Counted from the stretch's first letter, positions 1 through 10,604 are shown. The stretch is 64,000 nucleotides of DNA from Datnioides undecimradiatus (GCA_008933995.1 WARS01000110.1:3059001-3123000), one strand, 5' to 3'. A program made the numbers and translations. The notes: generated by a model not told the origin, from the sequence alone.

Positions 1-498
1 GCTGCTACTACTGTGAATTTATGAACATAACATAAATTGTGTACATGTTGGCACAATGTGTGAGTGTGGGGACATGTGGGTTTTATATGTGTGTGTATGT
101 TTTTATATCAATTTCTTTTCTTATCCTATCCTGAGGCCAGACCTGGAAGTGCAACTAAATCTTGTTCGTACAATGACAATAAAGTCTCTTAAAACACTTA
201 AAAAGATAAAAATTATCATCAGTTTTTCATGATCTCTGTTGTGTGTCAGGGTGAGGGCCCTGCTCTGGTCTGGCTGAAGGTCCTGCTCTGCTCTGGAAGA
301 ATTGAGACTTATATACTTTTCAGAGATCAAATTTTGTTCACATTAAAACATTCACATTTTGCACAATCAGATGTGTGCTGTAGCACAAGCATGTGATACA
401 GTGTAAATTCCTGTAACTCTTTGTCTGTAAAATATGTAATTACACAGTTTTTTATTAGCATTTCTACAACTCATAATCTAGTAACAGCATTTAATGAT
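1..498. other. Flank without a gene; possible LINE 3' tail
   Basis: No coding region is supported here. A short stretch at about 165-190 (CAATGACAATAAAGTCTCTT) resembles the 3' tails of fish non-LTR retrotransposons, so a short 5'-truncated LINE tail is possible. The rest is AT-rich, with TG-rich runs at 60-110. The last five bases (494-498, ATGAT) are the left target duplication of the next element. Confidence 0.3.
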
Positions 499-814
499 TG
501 TGGTAGTGGGGTGTGGTTCAGCATCAGCTGTGGGAGAGGGACGGGGAGTGGCTCACAGATGCAGCACTGGCCACAGGTGCGTGTCTGTCTAACTTGCTTC
601 CTCTGCCTGCAGTAGCGGCTGGGTCGGGTGATAAGGACTCGCTCCCGTGAAAGGAGGGAGGAAGGATGTTAGCGTCGCAGTCGAGCAGGTCCAGAGCGTG
701 TTGATGCTGCGGTTGTGGATTGAGAAAATAAAAAGATCAGTTTGTACACCCGTGATCACCTGCCTGCTCGTGTGTGTATGTGTGTGTGGCTCCCGAGGAG
801 AACCCAGTACGACA
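499..814 (+). repeat. 5' LTR
   Basis: About 316 bp, TGTGGTAGTGGGG... to ...CAGTACGACA. It contains an AATAAA motif near 727 (GAGAAAATAAAAAG) and a TG-rich run before the end. It is paired with the copy at 3062-3380. Confidence 0.85.
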
Positions 815-815
815 T

Positions 816-833
816 TGGCGCCCAACGGGTCTC
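816..833 (+). other. Primer binding site, tRNA-Lys-like
   Basis: Starts one base after the 5' LTR with TGGCGCCCAACG, the pattern of primer sites that pair with the 3' end of a lysine tRNA. This is seen directly; the tRNA assignment rests on known retroviral primer sites. It contrasts with the tRNA-independent leaders of the other LTR elements in this window. Confidence 0.6.
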
Positions 834-836
834 GGG

Positions 837-1780
837 ATGTCACAGCAGCAGCAGCCGGTGCAGCCGCTGTCGGCAATTGCGCAGATGCTGGCGGAGATTG
901 CAGCGATGCACTGGGAGCAGACTGAGGTGAACCGGCAGCATCTGGAGGCGCTGCAGGATCGTTCGGAGAGGCAGACCAGTGTGCTCACAGAGCTTCTGGC
1001 CCAGTCGGGGGCGGCAGGGTCCGCCTCGACCCGCAGTCATTCATCAAAATGTTTGAGGCAACGGCGGCGGCGTGCCAGTGGCCGGCGGCGGAGTGGGCCG
1101 TGCGCCTGCTTCCACTGCTGGTGGGGGAAGCCCAGATGGTGGCGCTTGGGCTGCCGGCTGCGTCTCGGGGGAGCTTCCCGGACGTCAAAAAGGCGGTCCT
1201 GGACCGCCTGGGCTACTTGCTGGAGGACCACCGCCGTCGGTTCCGCACCACGAGGCTAGGGCCAACGGATCAACCGTTTACCTATGCACAGACTCTCAGA
1301 GACGCAGCATCCCGGTGGCTTCAGCCAGGGGCATCCGCCGGCGAGGGACAGATGCTGGAACGCGTCGTACTGGAGCAGTTCATGGAGGGTCTCCCGGCCA
1401 GGACCTCCGATTGGGTCCGGTGCCATCGGCTGGAGAGCCTGGAGGCCACCATCACTCTGGCGGAGGACCACCTCGCCGTTCATCCCCAGGGCCAGGCGGG
1501 AGAACAACAGGTTTCGGCCGTGGGCCACCCGACACCAGCGCCTCGTAGGAGGACACTGGGTCTGCCAGCATCTGAGGCACCTACGCGGCCCTGGCCTCAA
1601 CCTCGACCTTGCTCTCTCTCTCACTCTCTCTCTCTCTCTCTCTCTCCCCAGGACCCGGTCGCTACAGGAGCTGCATCTAGCTCACAGGGGGCTTCTCAGG
1701 CGCCAGGGCAGGGTTGTTGGAGGTGCGGGCAGCCCGGACACGTACGCAGGGACTGTCCGCTGATGGAGGTGGGGCAAGTG
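837..1780 (+). pseudogene. Gag of the Gmr1-like element (SCAN-like domain, zinc knuckle), frameshifted
   Basis: The start is the ATG at 837, just behind the primer site; it opens with Ser/Gln residues and a probable coiled coil. The frame is lost near 1010-1020 and continues one frame over from 1019 (Met at 1049). At about 1360-1480 the translation has a SCAN-like pattern (an LEQF motif, a conserved Trp-Val-Arg, then LAEDHL). A CT microsatellite interrupts the linker at about 1612-1648. A CCHC knuckle (CWRCGQPGHVRRDC) lies at about 1720-1762. Gag would package element RNA. The frameshift disables it. Confidence 0.7.
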
Positions 1781-3050
1781 GTCCGGGTGGCCGGCATGCC
1801 AACGCCCTCCCCAGGTCCAGGGGGGACATACAGCGTTCCGGTAAGGATCCAGGGGGGTATACACCGGGCGATCGTGGATTCGGGCTGTGAACAGTCATTG
1901 ATCCACAAAAACCTGGTTCGCTCCGGGGCTTTGGTGGAGGCATCGTGGGTAGAGATCAGGCGTGTTCATGGGGATCGGCTTGGCACTGCTCGCTTTTTCA
2001 CGACACTGGATTTAACCAAGGGTTACTGGCAGATTCCCTTGTCTCCAGAGTCTAAGGAAAAACAGCGTTCTCCACCCCGTACGGTTTGTACCAATTTGTT
2101 GCGCTTCCGTTCGGATTGTTCGGGGCCCCAGCCACCTTCCAACGCCTCATGGATCGGGTACTGCGGCCGCACGCTGCCTATGCTGCTGCCTACTTGGATG
2201 ATGTTGTTATCCATAGTAACAGCTGGGCGGAGCACGTGCGGCAGGTGGCTGCTGTGCTCGAGTCGCTGAGGCAGGTGGGGCTCACGGCCAATCCGAAGAA
2301 GTGCGCAATTGGACGGAGGGAGGTTCGGTATCTGGGTCACTGCTTGGGCGGCAGGCAGGTGCGTCTGCAGGTGGATAAAACTGAGGCGGTCGCAGCCTGT
2401 CCAAGGCCCAAGTCCAAAAAGGAGGTCAGGCGGTTTTTGGGTCTGGCCGGATATTACCAGCGGTTTATCCCTGGTTTTGCTGATCTGGCTGGCCCATTGA
2501 CCGACCTGACCCGTAAACATCCCTCAGATCCGGTCCAGTGGACAGAGCAGTGCCAGCTGGCGTTTGAGAGGTTGAAACGAGCCCTTTGTGAGGAGCCACT
2601 CCTCTTTACTCCTAACTCCCTCCCTTTCGTCCTGCAGACTGATGCGTCGGACCGGGGGCTGGGGGCGGTTTTGTCCCAGCAGGTGCGGGGGGTCGATCGC
2701 CCAGTTGTGTACATCAGCCGGAAATTATCAGATAGAGAAACCTGGTTCAGCACTATCGAAAAGGAGTGCTTGGCCATTCGGTGGGCGGTCGGCGCCCTGC
2801 GGTACTATCTCCTGGGACGCCCTTTCACCCTCTGTTTGGACCATGCCCCGCTCCAGTGGCTCCACCGCATGAAGGATACCAACGCCTGGATCACTGGTAT
2901 CACTGGTGGTATCTGGCGTTGCAGCCTTTTAAGTTCACAGTGGTCCACAGGCCGGGCGCGCGGATGGCCATGGCCGACTTCCTGTCGCGTCCCCTCCGGG
3001 GGGGCGGGGGGGAGTTGGCTGGGCCGGACGGCCTCCCGGCCTGAATCAGG
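1781..3050 (+). pseudogene. Pol remnant: protease start, RT and RNase H; integrase absent
   Basis: An aspartic protease motif (VDSGCEQSLI) is at about 1873-1903. Roughly 30 codons later the frame jumps into the RT palm (LDLTKGYWQIPL, about 2008-2043), so the rest of the protease and the RT fingers are deleted. A frameshift near 2065 moves the RT to the frame that is open at 2086-3069, with LPFGLFGAPATFQ and the catalytic YLDD (about 2194). RNase H follows at about 2636-2890 (QTDASDRGLGAVL). It ends in a damaged stretch at 2880-2945 and a short tail. Integrase is completely missing. Confidence 0.75.
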
Positions 3051-3061
3051 TGGTGGGGGTA

Positions 3062-3380
3062 TGTGGTAGTGGGGTGTGGTTCAGCATCAGCTGTGGGAGA
3101 GTGACGGGGAGTGGCTCACGGATGCAGCACTGGCCACAGGTGTGAGTAATCTGTCTAACTTGCTTCCTCTGCCTGCAGTAGCGGCTGGGTCGGGTGATAA
3201 GGACTCGCTCCCGGGAAAGGAGGGAGGAAGGATGTCGGCGTCGCAGTCGAGCGGGTCCAGAGCGTGTTGATGCCGCGGTTGTGGATTGAGAAAATAAAAA
3301 GACCAGTTTGTACACCCGTGATCACCTGCCTGCTCATGTGTGTATGTGTGTGTGGCTCCCGAGGAGAACCCAGTACGACA
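3062..3380 (+). repeat. 3' LTR
   Basis: Near-identical copy of 499-814, preceded by a purine-rich GGTGGTGGGGGTA stretch (3049-3061) that fits a polypurine tract. The right target duplication ATGAT follows immediately. Confidence 0.85.
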
Positions 3381-3385
3381 ATGAT

Positions 3386-4176
3386 TAATATCCATAAATG
3401 AAAATTCTTAATAAATGACACCAGAATAAGCACAAATCTGATCGGGGACTTAAATTTCACCTTATTTTTCCTGTCTGTCCTTCTCACTTCTCCAGTGGTT
3501 GTAGACTTTGTCCAGGTTGATGGCACCGTTTGCTTCTTGCTTTCAAATGACATTTCTGCTGAATGTGATGCTTGAGGTAGTCCAACTTCCATTCAGTCCA
3601 CACTTTTCCCTCAGAAAATTCACTTGCTACTTTAGCTTTGCAGTATGTCTTGCAGAGCAGCCCTTTCTCACAAAAAACAAAAGATCTCCCCCAGTTTCAC
3701 CTCACATTCTTCTGTTCGTACAGTCTCCAACAGCCATTCCATCTTAAAAGAACTGCATTTCTTTTTTAACTTTCTGTTGGTGAGTGGCCATGCCCGGTCT
3801 TTTCGCCATGATAAGGGTTTAAAACTTAGCAGCACTCTCTCCGTCGTACCATTAGCTACGCTAAACTTCAACCACGTACGCATGAAGCGCTGTTAATGAC
3901 ATTGATTGGCTGCGTAAGTAAATGTGTGTAAACCATCATTGGCATATCATTGGCTGGACAGTGTTAGTCGTTTTATCTGTAGTTACTGCTTGTTGCAACT
4001 TGTCACCTGGCACTCAGAGTTGCATTGCAAAATGGTACAGAATAAATTGTTAGACTTTTATTTTATTTACAGTTCAGGTTGCATTTTATTTTATGCGCTA
4101 CATAGATTTTATGTGCGCGGAGAACACGGGAGCAGTGCGTGATTGCGCAAGCGTGCAGCTTAGAGGGAACATTGGA
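3386..4176. other. Non-coding stretch ending in a hAT-like terminus
   Basis: No convincing gene. The last 25 bases (CAGCTTAGAGGGAACATTG, about 4158-4176) read in reverse as CAATGTTCCCTCTAAGCTG, which resembles a hAT-type end in vertebrate repeats. A matching partner terminus was not found, so the left border is unknown. Confidence 0.3.
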
Positions 4177-5012
4177 CTAAAAAAATTAATCTAATTAATT
4201 AGAGGCTTTGTAATGAATTAATCTCGATCAATCACATTTTAATCGCATAACAATATTTGCCCCAAAAAGCAACATTTTTTAATTTAAATGGATTTTAGTG
4301 GACGACTGAATCAAATAATAGACACAGACATGAATATTGTAAACTCAAGCTTTTAATGTCTGGAAAAATGCATTTAATTCCATTTCAATTCAAAACAGTA
4401 GAAAAAGAAATGAACAGACCTAAAGTTAAAGTGCCATTTTAAGCACTTTAAGTACTTTTTCAGAACAGTATTGACTTTAAATGGTTAAAAAAAAACAACC
4501 CCAACAACAACAATTCAACATAAAGTGCAATTTCTACTTCTTTCTTCTTCTGGTAAAACAACTAGAAATATAAATGGTCATTTGATAGGCTTCAATCTCC
4601 TTTAAACTCCAAGTACCCTTAGCACAAATAATTTTGTACATTAGGCTATAACACTTACTAATTTTGGTCCCGAAGCTAGTCATTTGATCGAGTTTGGGCT
4701 GCCAACACCTCTTGTTCGTACTCGGACCGGGACTGCTAGCACTAATAGCTCCGGCGGTTTCTGTGCTTGTTGCAACATGCTTTGCGTTTAGATGGTACCG
4801 CAGGCTTGAAGTGCATCAGTCCTAGCAACGTGCCTTCGTACGAGTCCTCCTTTTTGGTAGCCTTTAGCCGAGCTCTGATGTGTGCATCAGTGTAATCGGT
4901 GTACTTGGAAATCGTGCACTGACAAACGTTCTGCGTTGTTTGGAATGCAAACTGCAATTAAATGCGTTAATTTTTTTGTAATTAATTAATCATAATTAAC
5001 ACGTTAAAGTCC
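4177..5012. repeat. AT-rich DNA-transposon-like repeat (copy A)
   Basis: The right end, read in reverse, is TAGGGGTGGGACTTTAACGTG followed by TTAATTATGATTAATTAATT, a hAT-like terminus; the left end is AT-rich with similar TTAAT words but no clean inverted match. The inner part at 4850-4955 recurs at about 7735-7830. A minus-strand open frame (4957-4742) is probably not a gene, because the second copy diverges into unrelated sequence. Confidence 0.4.
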
Positions 5013-5125
5013 CACCCCTAATTTTTTTTATTTGTGTGTGTTTGTAACGTGACTCTTCTGTGTGGGATGAAATAAACACCTGGTTGGTTTGCACCTGACA
5101 TCTGCCTCAAGCCTCCTGTCTTATC

Positions 5126-5760
5126 AATTCAATTTTTTTCAATTCAGTTTTATTTATATAGCGCCAATTCACAACAAAAGACAGAGCAGGTCTAGACCAC
5201 ACTCATTACTATTAATTACACCCAACAGTTCCACCATGAGCAAGCACTTGGCAACAGTGGCAAGGAAAAACTTCCTTTTAACAGGCAGAAACCTTGGGCA
5301 GATCCTGGCTCTAGGTGGACGGCCAGCTGCCTTGGGGGGAAAGAGAGAGAGAGAGAGAGAAGTACAATATAGAATAATGACAGCAAATGGCAGCAGAGGA
5401 CACAGGGCAGGTCGGTGGAGCCACAGATCAGATGTTCAGCTCCGGAGCCACACCTCTGTAGAGAGGTACAGAGAGAGACCAGAGAGAAACAAGCACAGCA
5501 CTAGGGGAGAGAGGACACAGAGTTAATGGTTAATCTGTGATGGTTAAAATGAGTTTGAGGAGAGAGAGGGGAGAGGAGGAGTGTGGAGACGATCATGGAT
5601 GTCCCCCAGCAGCCTCGGCCTATAGCAGCATAACTAAGGGATGGCATGGAGGTGTAGTTTAGACTATGGGTGTAGTTCACATGGTAACTAGAGCTAGCTG
5701 TAAGCTTTGTCGAACAAGAAGGTTTTAAGCTGCTCTTACCTACTGCTCTTACCTTGCTGT
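5126..5760. repeat. Common teleost repeat with TTTATATAGCGCC core
   Basis: It contains the motif CAGTTTTATTTATATAGCGCC and the segments that usually follow it in fish genomes: ACAGAGCAGGTCTAGACC, a lysine-rich pseudo-coding stretch at about 5260-5340, a GA microsatellite (5344-5362), and a block with CAGCAGCCTCGGCCTATAGCAGC. Recognition is from general knowledge of fish repeats. The long + strand open frame across it is incidental. A fragment of the same repeat is at about 21717-21770. Confidence 0.65.
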
Positions 5761-5984
5761 TGCAGCAATGCAATTTCCCCGTTGTGGGAGAATAAAGGTT
5801 TCTTAATCTTCTTCATCTTAATCTTTATATGCTTCATCCTATGGATACTTTTTCACAATGAAAAGATGACTGTGGACTCGTCCATTCAAGGGATCAGCTG
5901 TTTGTACTCAGGACAATGGCCCGTGTTGGGGACGTGCCCCACTTACCACAGGTGCTGAGGCACCTGTAAAGAGGCTGCAGACCC

Positions 5985-7295
5985 AGCGCTTTGATAAAGG
6001 CAAGACGTGTGGCAAGCGTGGATGAAGTACAAGCCCACTGTTCCATCAGTTGTGATGGGGAGCATAAACTCACTGGTCAAAAAGAAGGGCAAGCTGGTTG
6101 CACTGGTGAGGAACGTGAGGATCTAAAGGGAGCGGCTCACTGCCAGCATCCCAGATGACAATGTGGATCTATCGGCCCTTCACCACAGTCAGAGGGGACA
6201 GGGACACAAAGGCGAGTGGGAAGTGCAAACGTGGGGGCCTCACGCTGTTTATAAACATCAGATGGTGCAAACCTGAAAAATACAATCTGCCATCTGTATA
6301 TTGAACTTGTGGCCATGAGTCTCCGGCCTTATTATATGCCCCCCTCCCCTTGCAAATGTGGAGGCAGAGTGTCATCCATTCGATGATCCCAAGACTGCAG
6401 ATGCTATATCCCAAGCCTTAATCCTATTAACTGGAGACTTGAACCACGTCTCATTGGACTCAAGACTGTCTGCATTTGTCCAGTATGTGGATTGTCCCAC
6501 CAGGGGGAACAGAACCATCGAGCATCTGATGCTAATGCTGAGGAAGGCCACCCCCCTGCCACCACTGTGAAAATCAGATCACAACCTGATCCTGCTCCAG
6601 CCTCACTACAAACCAAAGGTAGCATGGCAACCCACCACCATGTGCTACTTTAGAAAGTGGTCGCTGAGGTAGTGCTGAGGGACTGCTTCCAGTCCACAGA
6701 CTGGGGAGTGCTGCAGGACTCAAGCAGTGAGGACATACAGTAGAGGGGGTCACAAACTGCACCACTGACTACATCAACTTCTGTATGTGGCTGTTGCCAT
6801 CAGAATTGCTCCTCTTAACTCCCACACCCCCACCGCTCCTCTCAACTCCCCCCTACCAACCCACCACCAGTCATTACTGCTGCTGTGTCTGACAATGTCA
6901 CCACCACCAGCCCCACCCCTCCTTCCAACATCCCCCTGACATCCTTCCTACCATGCACAGCGACCCACTTCCCCCAGGCTGCCTCTGACAGATAACACCA
7001 CCTTCCCCCCACCTACTTCCCAGCAGCTCAGGTCAGCAGACAGCTGAAGAGACTATGTTTCAGCAAGGCTGCTGGCCCAGATGGAGAATGTGCTAGACTT
7101 CTCAGGGACCGTGCTACTGAGCTGGGCGACCCCCTCCAGTATCTCTTTAACCTATGCCTGCGAGTGGGGACAGTCCTGACATTGTGGAAGACATCCTGCC
7201 TCGTCCCTGTCCCCAAGAAGCCTCACCCCAGGGACCTGAACGATTTCAGACTGGTTGCTCTGATGTCCCACATCATGAAAACTGTGCACTGTAAA
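5985..7295 (+). mobile_element. CR1/L2-like LINE fragment (endonuclease and start of RT), decayed
   Basis: The endonuclease region is readable in pieces: GGL-like and WC motifs near 6215-6265, the catalytic-region LTGDLNHVSLDS (about 6427-6465), CPTRGNRTIEHL (about 6496-6530), and a diverged SDHN region at about 6570-6590. The RT start is at about 7065-7290, with KAAGPDG, then LVPVPKKPHPRDLNDFR and a DFR.VAL.SH.MKT motif. Many stops and shifts are present. It breaks off just before the RT palm, where another repeat begins. Clade assignment is from motif style and is tentative. Confidence 0.65.
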
Positions 7296-7317
7296 ACCTG
7301 ATAAGTTAATTTAACTT

Positions 7318-7734
7318 AACATTTTAAAGGGGACATATTATGGCAACTGAAAGCTGTTTTAAACAGGTTCTGATGTCTTAAAAACAAGCTTTTGAAATGT
7401 TTTGCAAAGAAAATCTGAATTTCAGCTTCTGAGGACGGTCTGCAGTCTCCCATTTTCTACCCTCATTATCTATGTGAAGTTGTGAGTGGGTGGGGGGTTA
7501 TGATAATGAGGTGCTGCACTGATTGGCTGCCTGAATTAATATGGATGGGGGGGGTTCGGTGCAGTGCAGTGCAGGACCGGTATCCATGGCCAGCGGTCCC
7601 AACGAACAGCCTGCGGCTGTACACTATAGCTATGACCCAGAATCTGTCTGCGAACAGTGTGAGGAAGCAGTTGAAAAAGATAAAAAAATAAAACGCAACC
7701 ATGGTCTCCTCTGGTATTCTGGGGCTGGGAGCCG
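7318..7734. repeat. Dispersed repeat starting TTTTAAAGGGGACATATTATGG
   Basis: The start resembles a MITE-like end seen in fish. The section 7625-7733 (GCTATGACCCAGAATCTG... CTCCTCTGGTATTCTGGGGCTGGGA) is repeated at about 29778-29882 in the same orientation, so this is a family with at least two copies here. It separates the LINE fragment from the short copy of the 4.85-kb repeat at 7735-7830. Confidence 0.5.
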
Positions 7735-7832
7735 TTAGCCGAGCTCTGACATGTGCATCAGTGTAATCGGTGTACTCAGAAATCGTGCACTGACAAACGT
7801 TCTGTATTGTTTGGAATGCAAACTTTATGCAA
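7735..7832. repeat. Fragment of the repeat at 4850-4955 (copy B)
   Basis: About 95 bp (GCCGAGCTCTGACATGTGCATCAG...) match copy A at roughly 90% by eye and in the same orientation. It is bounded by unrelated repeats on both sides. Confidence 0.6.
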
Positions 7833-8339
7833 CGGCATAACTTAAATAGACAGGGGAGGGCAGCAAACAAGACACAGGTGAGACCAATCAACTAATCAAG
7901 ACAGGAAACAAATAGACAGAAACACACAAGGGAAAAACTTTGCAAAATAAGACAGGAAATAACAAGACAAGGAACTCAACTCAAAAACCATGACAGAACC
8001 CCCCCTCAAGGGACAGATTCCAGATGTCCCTCAACTTTAACCCAAAGAGTCCAAGAAAGAAGTCCATGAAGCAGGGTGGGTGGAGGGGGTCAGGATGAGG
8101 GTCAGACAGTCCAGAAAAATCAAGGAGTCAGCCTGTGATGTGGGGCAATGATTGAAGCAGAACTGGTCTGGAGGCCGGGCCGGAGGGCGACGGCAGAGAG
8201 CAAGTCTCTCTGGAGGCCAGGCTGAAGGATGACGACGTGGACAGAAGGACGGGCAGGAGGCCGGCGGCGAAGACCTAACCACTCTGGAGGTTGGCCAGGA
8301 GGCTGGCGGCGAAGCCCTAACCGAACTATAGATTGTACA

Positions 8340-9297
8340 CTAGGGGCTAAGATTGGAGGTGCTGACTGGGGAATTGGGAGCATTAAGGGCACTTGGAGCA
8401 CTAGGGACACTAGAGGCACTGGAAACACTAGCAACTTGAGTCGGACGGTTCACTGCCCCCGACTGAACACGTGGAGCAGAAGTCGAATGTACTGCCAACA
8501 GGGGAGCAGGAGCTGGAGTCGGCCGGGACGCCGGCTGGGGAGCAGGAGCTGGAGTCGGCCAGGACGCTGACTGGAGACGTGGAGCAGGTGCCAGAACAGG
8601 AGTGGCGTCCACCGGGACCCCCGACGCCGGAAGAGGAGTGGCAGTGTGGTGAAGTGCTGGCTTGCAGGGCTGCTGAGGCGCTGGCTCGCAGGGCTGCCGA
8701 GATGCTGGAGGGCAGGGCTGCCAAGGTGCTGGAGGGCCAGGGAGCCAGCAGTAGAGCCTAGCAGGCCAGAAACTGTGAGGCAGGCTGCTAGCAGGACTAA
8801 TGCTAGCAGGACGGTCACTGGGAGAAGTGCTGCTAGCAGGGCCAATGCTAGCAGGCCAGACACTGGGAGGAGAGCTGCTAGCAACGTTGATGCTAGCAGA
8901 CCAGACACTGGGTTGCAGGCTGCTAGTCGGGCCAACGCTAGCAGGCCGGACACTGGGTTGCAGGCTGCTTGCAGGGCCAATGCTAGCAGGCCGGACACTG
9001 GGAGGAGAACTGCTGACAAACCTGGGGCTAGCTGGAGATGCAGGCTGGGGACTGGTGAGCGTGAGCATGGTGGACTTTAGGCTGGCTGACTGACTGTCAG
9101 TGAGGTTAACGAATTCCTTCAGCCAGTAAGGTAGGGAATCTTTCCACTGCAGTTTAGCAGCCACCTTCTTCCTCGCAAGTCGAACAGCAGTCTCCTTGAC
9201 TTCGATGTAGGGGTTCTTCAACCAGACTGTGTATCTCAGCCAGATCTCGACACAAATCACGGTAGTCCGCATCCCAAACCATGCCTGCTGGGTCCAT
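8340..9297 (-). pseudogene. Internal ORF of the non-autonomous LTR element, Pro/Ala/Ser repeat protein
   Basis: The start at 9297 (minus) encodes MDPAG, as in the chromovirus gag at 12353, but this frame stops after about 47 codons. A second frame (open from 9272 to 8340) continues with a Lys/Leu-rich segment and then about six 15-residue repeats of the type PASIGPASSLQPSVR (DNA unit 45 bp, about 9020-8760), followed by shorter Pro/Cys/Gln repeats. I do not recognise a functional domain. It may be a decayed Gag with an expanded low-complexity linker. Confidence 0.45.
8760..9025. repeat. 45-bp minisatellite inside the LTR element
   Basis: Successive units begin GCTGCTAGCAGG or a variant near 8783, 8828, 8873, 8918 and 8963, a constant 45-bp period. 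The period is a multiple of three, so the minus-strand frame stays open across it. Units differ by a few bases each. Confidence 0.8.
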
Positions 9298-9302
9298 TTT
9301 TG

Positions 9303-9313
9303 GTCGGTTCATT
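9303..9313 (-). promoter_or_regulatory. Self-priming leader motif of the minus-strand LTR element
   Basis: On the minus strand the LTR ends ...CCCTGACA at 9315. One base later the leader reads AATGAACCGAC. Its exact reverse complement occurs once inside the same LTR at 10604-10594 (minus: GTCGGTTCATT). No tRNA-type TGG primer site is present. This matches the arrangement known for Tf1/sushi elements, whose RNA 5' end folds back and primes reverse transcription. Confidence 0.6.
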
Positions 9314-9499
9314 CTGTCAGGGCTTGGTTATGAGGAAAGGAGAGCAGGACCCAAATGCAGGCAGGGACAAGGGACAGAAGATCTTTTAACAATTTATTTA
9401 ATGGGCTAGGCTTACGGGTGGTCAAGGCAGGCAGGGTCAAAATCCAGGTAGTCAGTCCGAACATGACATGGTAATCCAAATTTCAATGAACCAAAAATC

Positions 9500-10515
9500 T
9501 AGTGATGGGCAAATGATACTGAGGCTTTGGAGCTTGTGTCACTCTTCCTGAAGCGGAGTGATTCGAAACGCTGTGTCGGAGCTTGTATCAAAACACCAGT
9601 GTCACGTGACTGATGACGTTTGAAGCTTTGAACGTCATCGCTGTTTCACTTCGCACTTCATTCCTTCAAAATGTTTCGAGGCTTTTCATTGGCTCATAGT
9701 CTTTCAGTGTGTGTCATTGGCTCATGGCGTTTCAATGCATTCTGAGCCAATGACAGCTTGACAGGTTTTACAGATTTGAGTGGTTTGGTGGCATACCAGC
9801 TATATAAGATGCATCATTATGCTTCAAAATGGGGTTGTGAGGAGATAGAGATTTGGAGAGTGAGAGTGAGAGTATTTTGGCAAGTTGCATGGCGAGTACC
9901 ACCAATAAGCGACGTTCTAAAGTTTGGGATCATTTTGATCTCATACCACCAAATAAGGTATAATGCAGTTTATGGCATACATTTTATGTTTCCATAATTG
10001 AATTGCATTTTTAATTTTTAAATGGGTCTCAAAATTACAATTGCTTGTAGGTGCGGTGTTTCACACACAAAAAAAACAATGTTTCTGAATTCAAACACCA
10101 TGATCAAAGTAGGAAGGATCTCTAATCCTGTTAGGGACTTTTAGTACAGTTTTTAAATAAAGCTCAAAGCTTTAAATAAACCCTTAACCAACATTTAACC
10201 CTTAATATAATTTGCATTGATTCTTTGGGTTAATCTGGAATGTGTTTTACAGTATGGGGGAGAGCATCTGCATATTTTATTGTAATGACAATATAAGCAT
10301 TATTTGGTATGAATGAACAAAACACTTGAATGACCACACAGACTTTTCTGAACTTTTATTGCTGTCAGTGCTTCAGTCGTGCTCTTTAGAGGTTGATATG
10401 GCTTCAGTTGTAAACCAGATGTCAACGTCACTGAAGTCTTGAAGCTTTGAATCTTTTTCGGCACAATTGTTAGGAAAGCCTTAGTGCTTCATGAGGCTTC
10501 ACTTGCCCACCACTA
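9500..10515 (+). mobile_element. hAT transposon, non-autonomous, with BED-like exon
   Basis: Inverted termini TAGTGATGGGCAAATGA (9500) and TAGTGGTGGGCAAGTGA (from 10515, reverse) pair with two mismatches. Both sides carry the 8-bp duplication CAAAAATC (9492-9499 and 10516-10523), as expected for hAT. An ATG at 9889 opens a 23-codon exon (VWDHFDLIPPNK) that ends at a GT donor (9958). An acceptor at 10049-10050 leads to a continuation with RCF and a His-His pair, typical of a split BED finger. A stop follows and the catalytic part is absent. The element sits in the LTR of an older retroelement. Confidence 0.85.
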
Positions 10516-10593
10516 CAAAAATCCAAAAACCAGAAATCCAAACACACAAAGAGCACATGGAAACAAGGCGTGAACATGAACACTGACATAGCA

Positions 10594-10604
10594 AATGAAC
10601 CGAC
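10594..10604 (-). promoter_or_regulatory. LTR-internal partner of the self-priming leader
   Basis: Minus-strand GTCGGTTCATT, perfectly complementary to the leader at 9313-9303. By analogy with the chromovirus at 11.77 kb, this would be the 5' end of the transcript (start of R). Confidence 0.5.

Larger units (their letters stand above)
499..3380 (+). mobile_element. Gmr1/gypsy-type LTR retrotransposon, internally deleted, both LTRs and TSD intact
   Basis: A complete insertion: LTRs at 499-814 and 3062-3380, both starting TG and ending CA, flanked by the 5-bp duplication ATGAT (494-498 and 3381-3385). The internal part is only about 2.25 kb. It holds a gag with a SCAN-like segment and a zinc knuckle, the start of a protease, then RT and RNase H; there is no integrase. 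The two LTRs differ at roughly ten positions plus a small indel by eye, so the insertion is not very recent. Because LTRs and duplication match exactly, the deletions may predate integration, making this a non-autonomous copy moved by a relative. The SCAN-like Gag is the hallmark of Gmr1-like elements. Confidence 0.85.

Noticed and set aside
5089-5526. 145-codon open frame
   Set aside because: Lies wholly in an abundant fish repeat, with a GA microsatellite, and has no domain.
8760-9025. Regular repeats that could suggest a CRISPR array
   Set aside because: There are no distinct spacers, units are contiguous 45-bp variants, and the context is vertebrate retroelement DNA.
8471-9093. Plus-strand open frames with Leu/Ala/Gly repeats
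   Set aside because: They are antisense to the minus-strand repeat ORF and stay open only because the 45-bp unit is a multiple of three.
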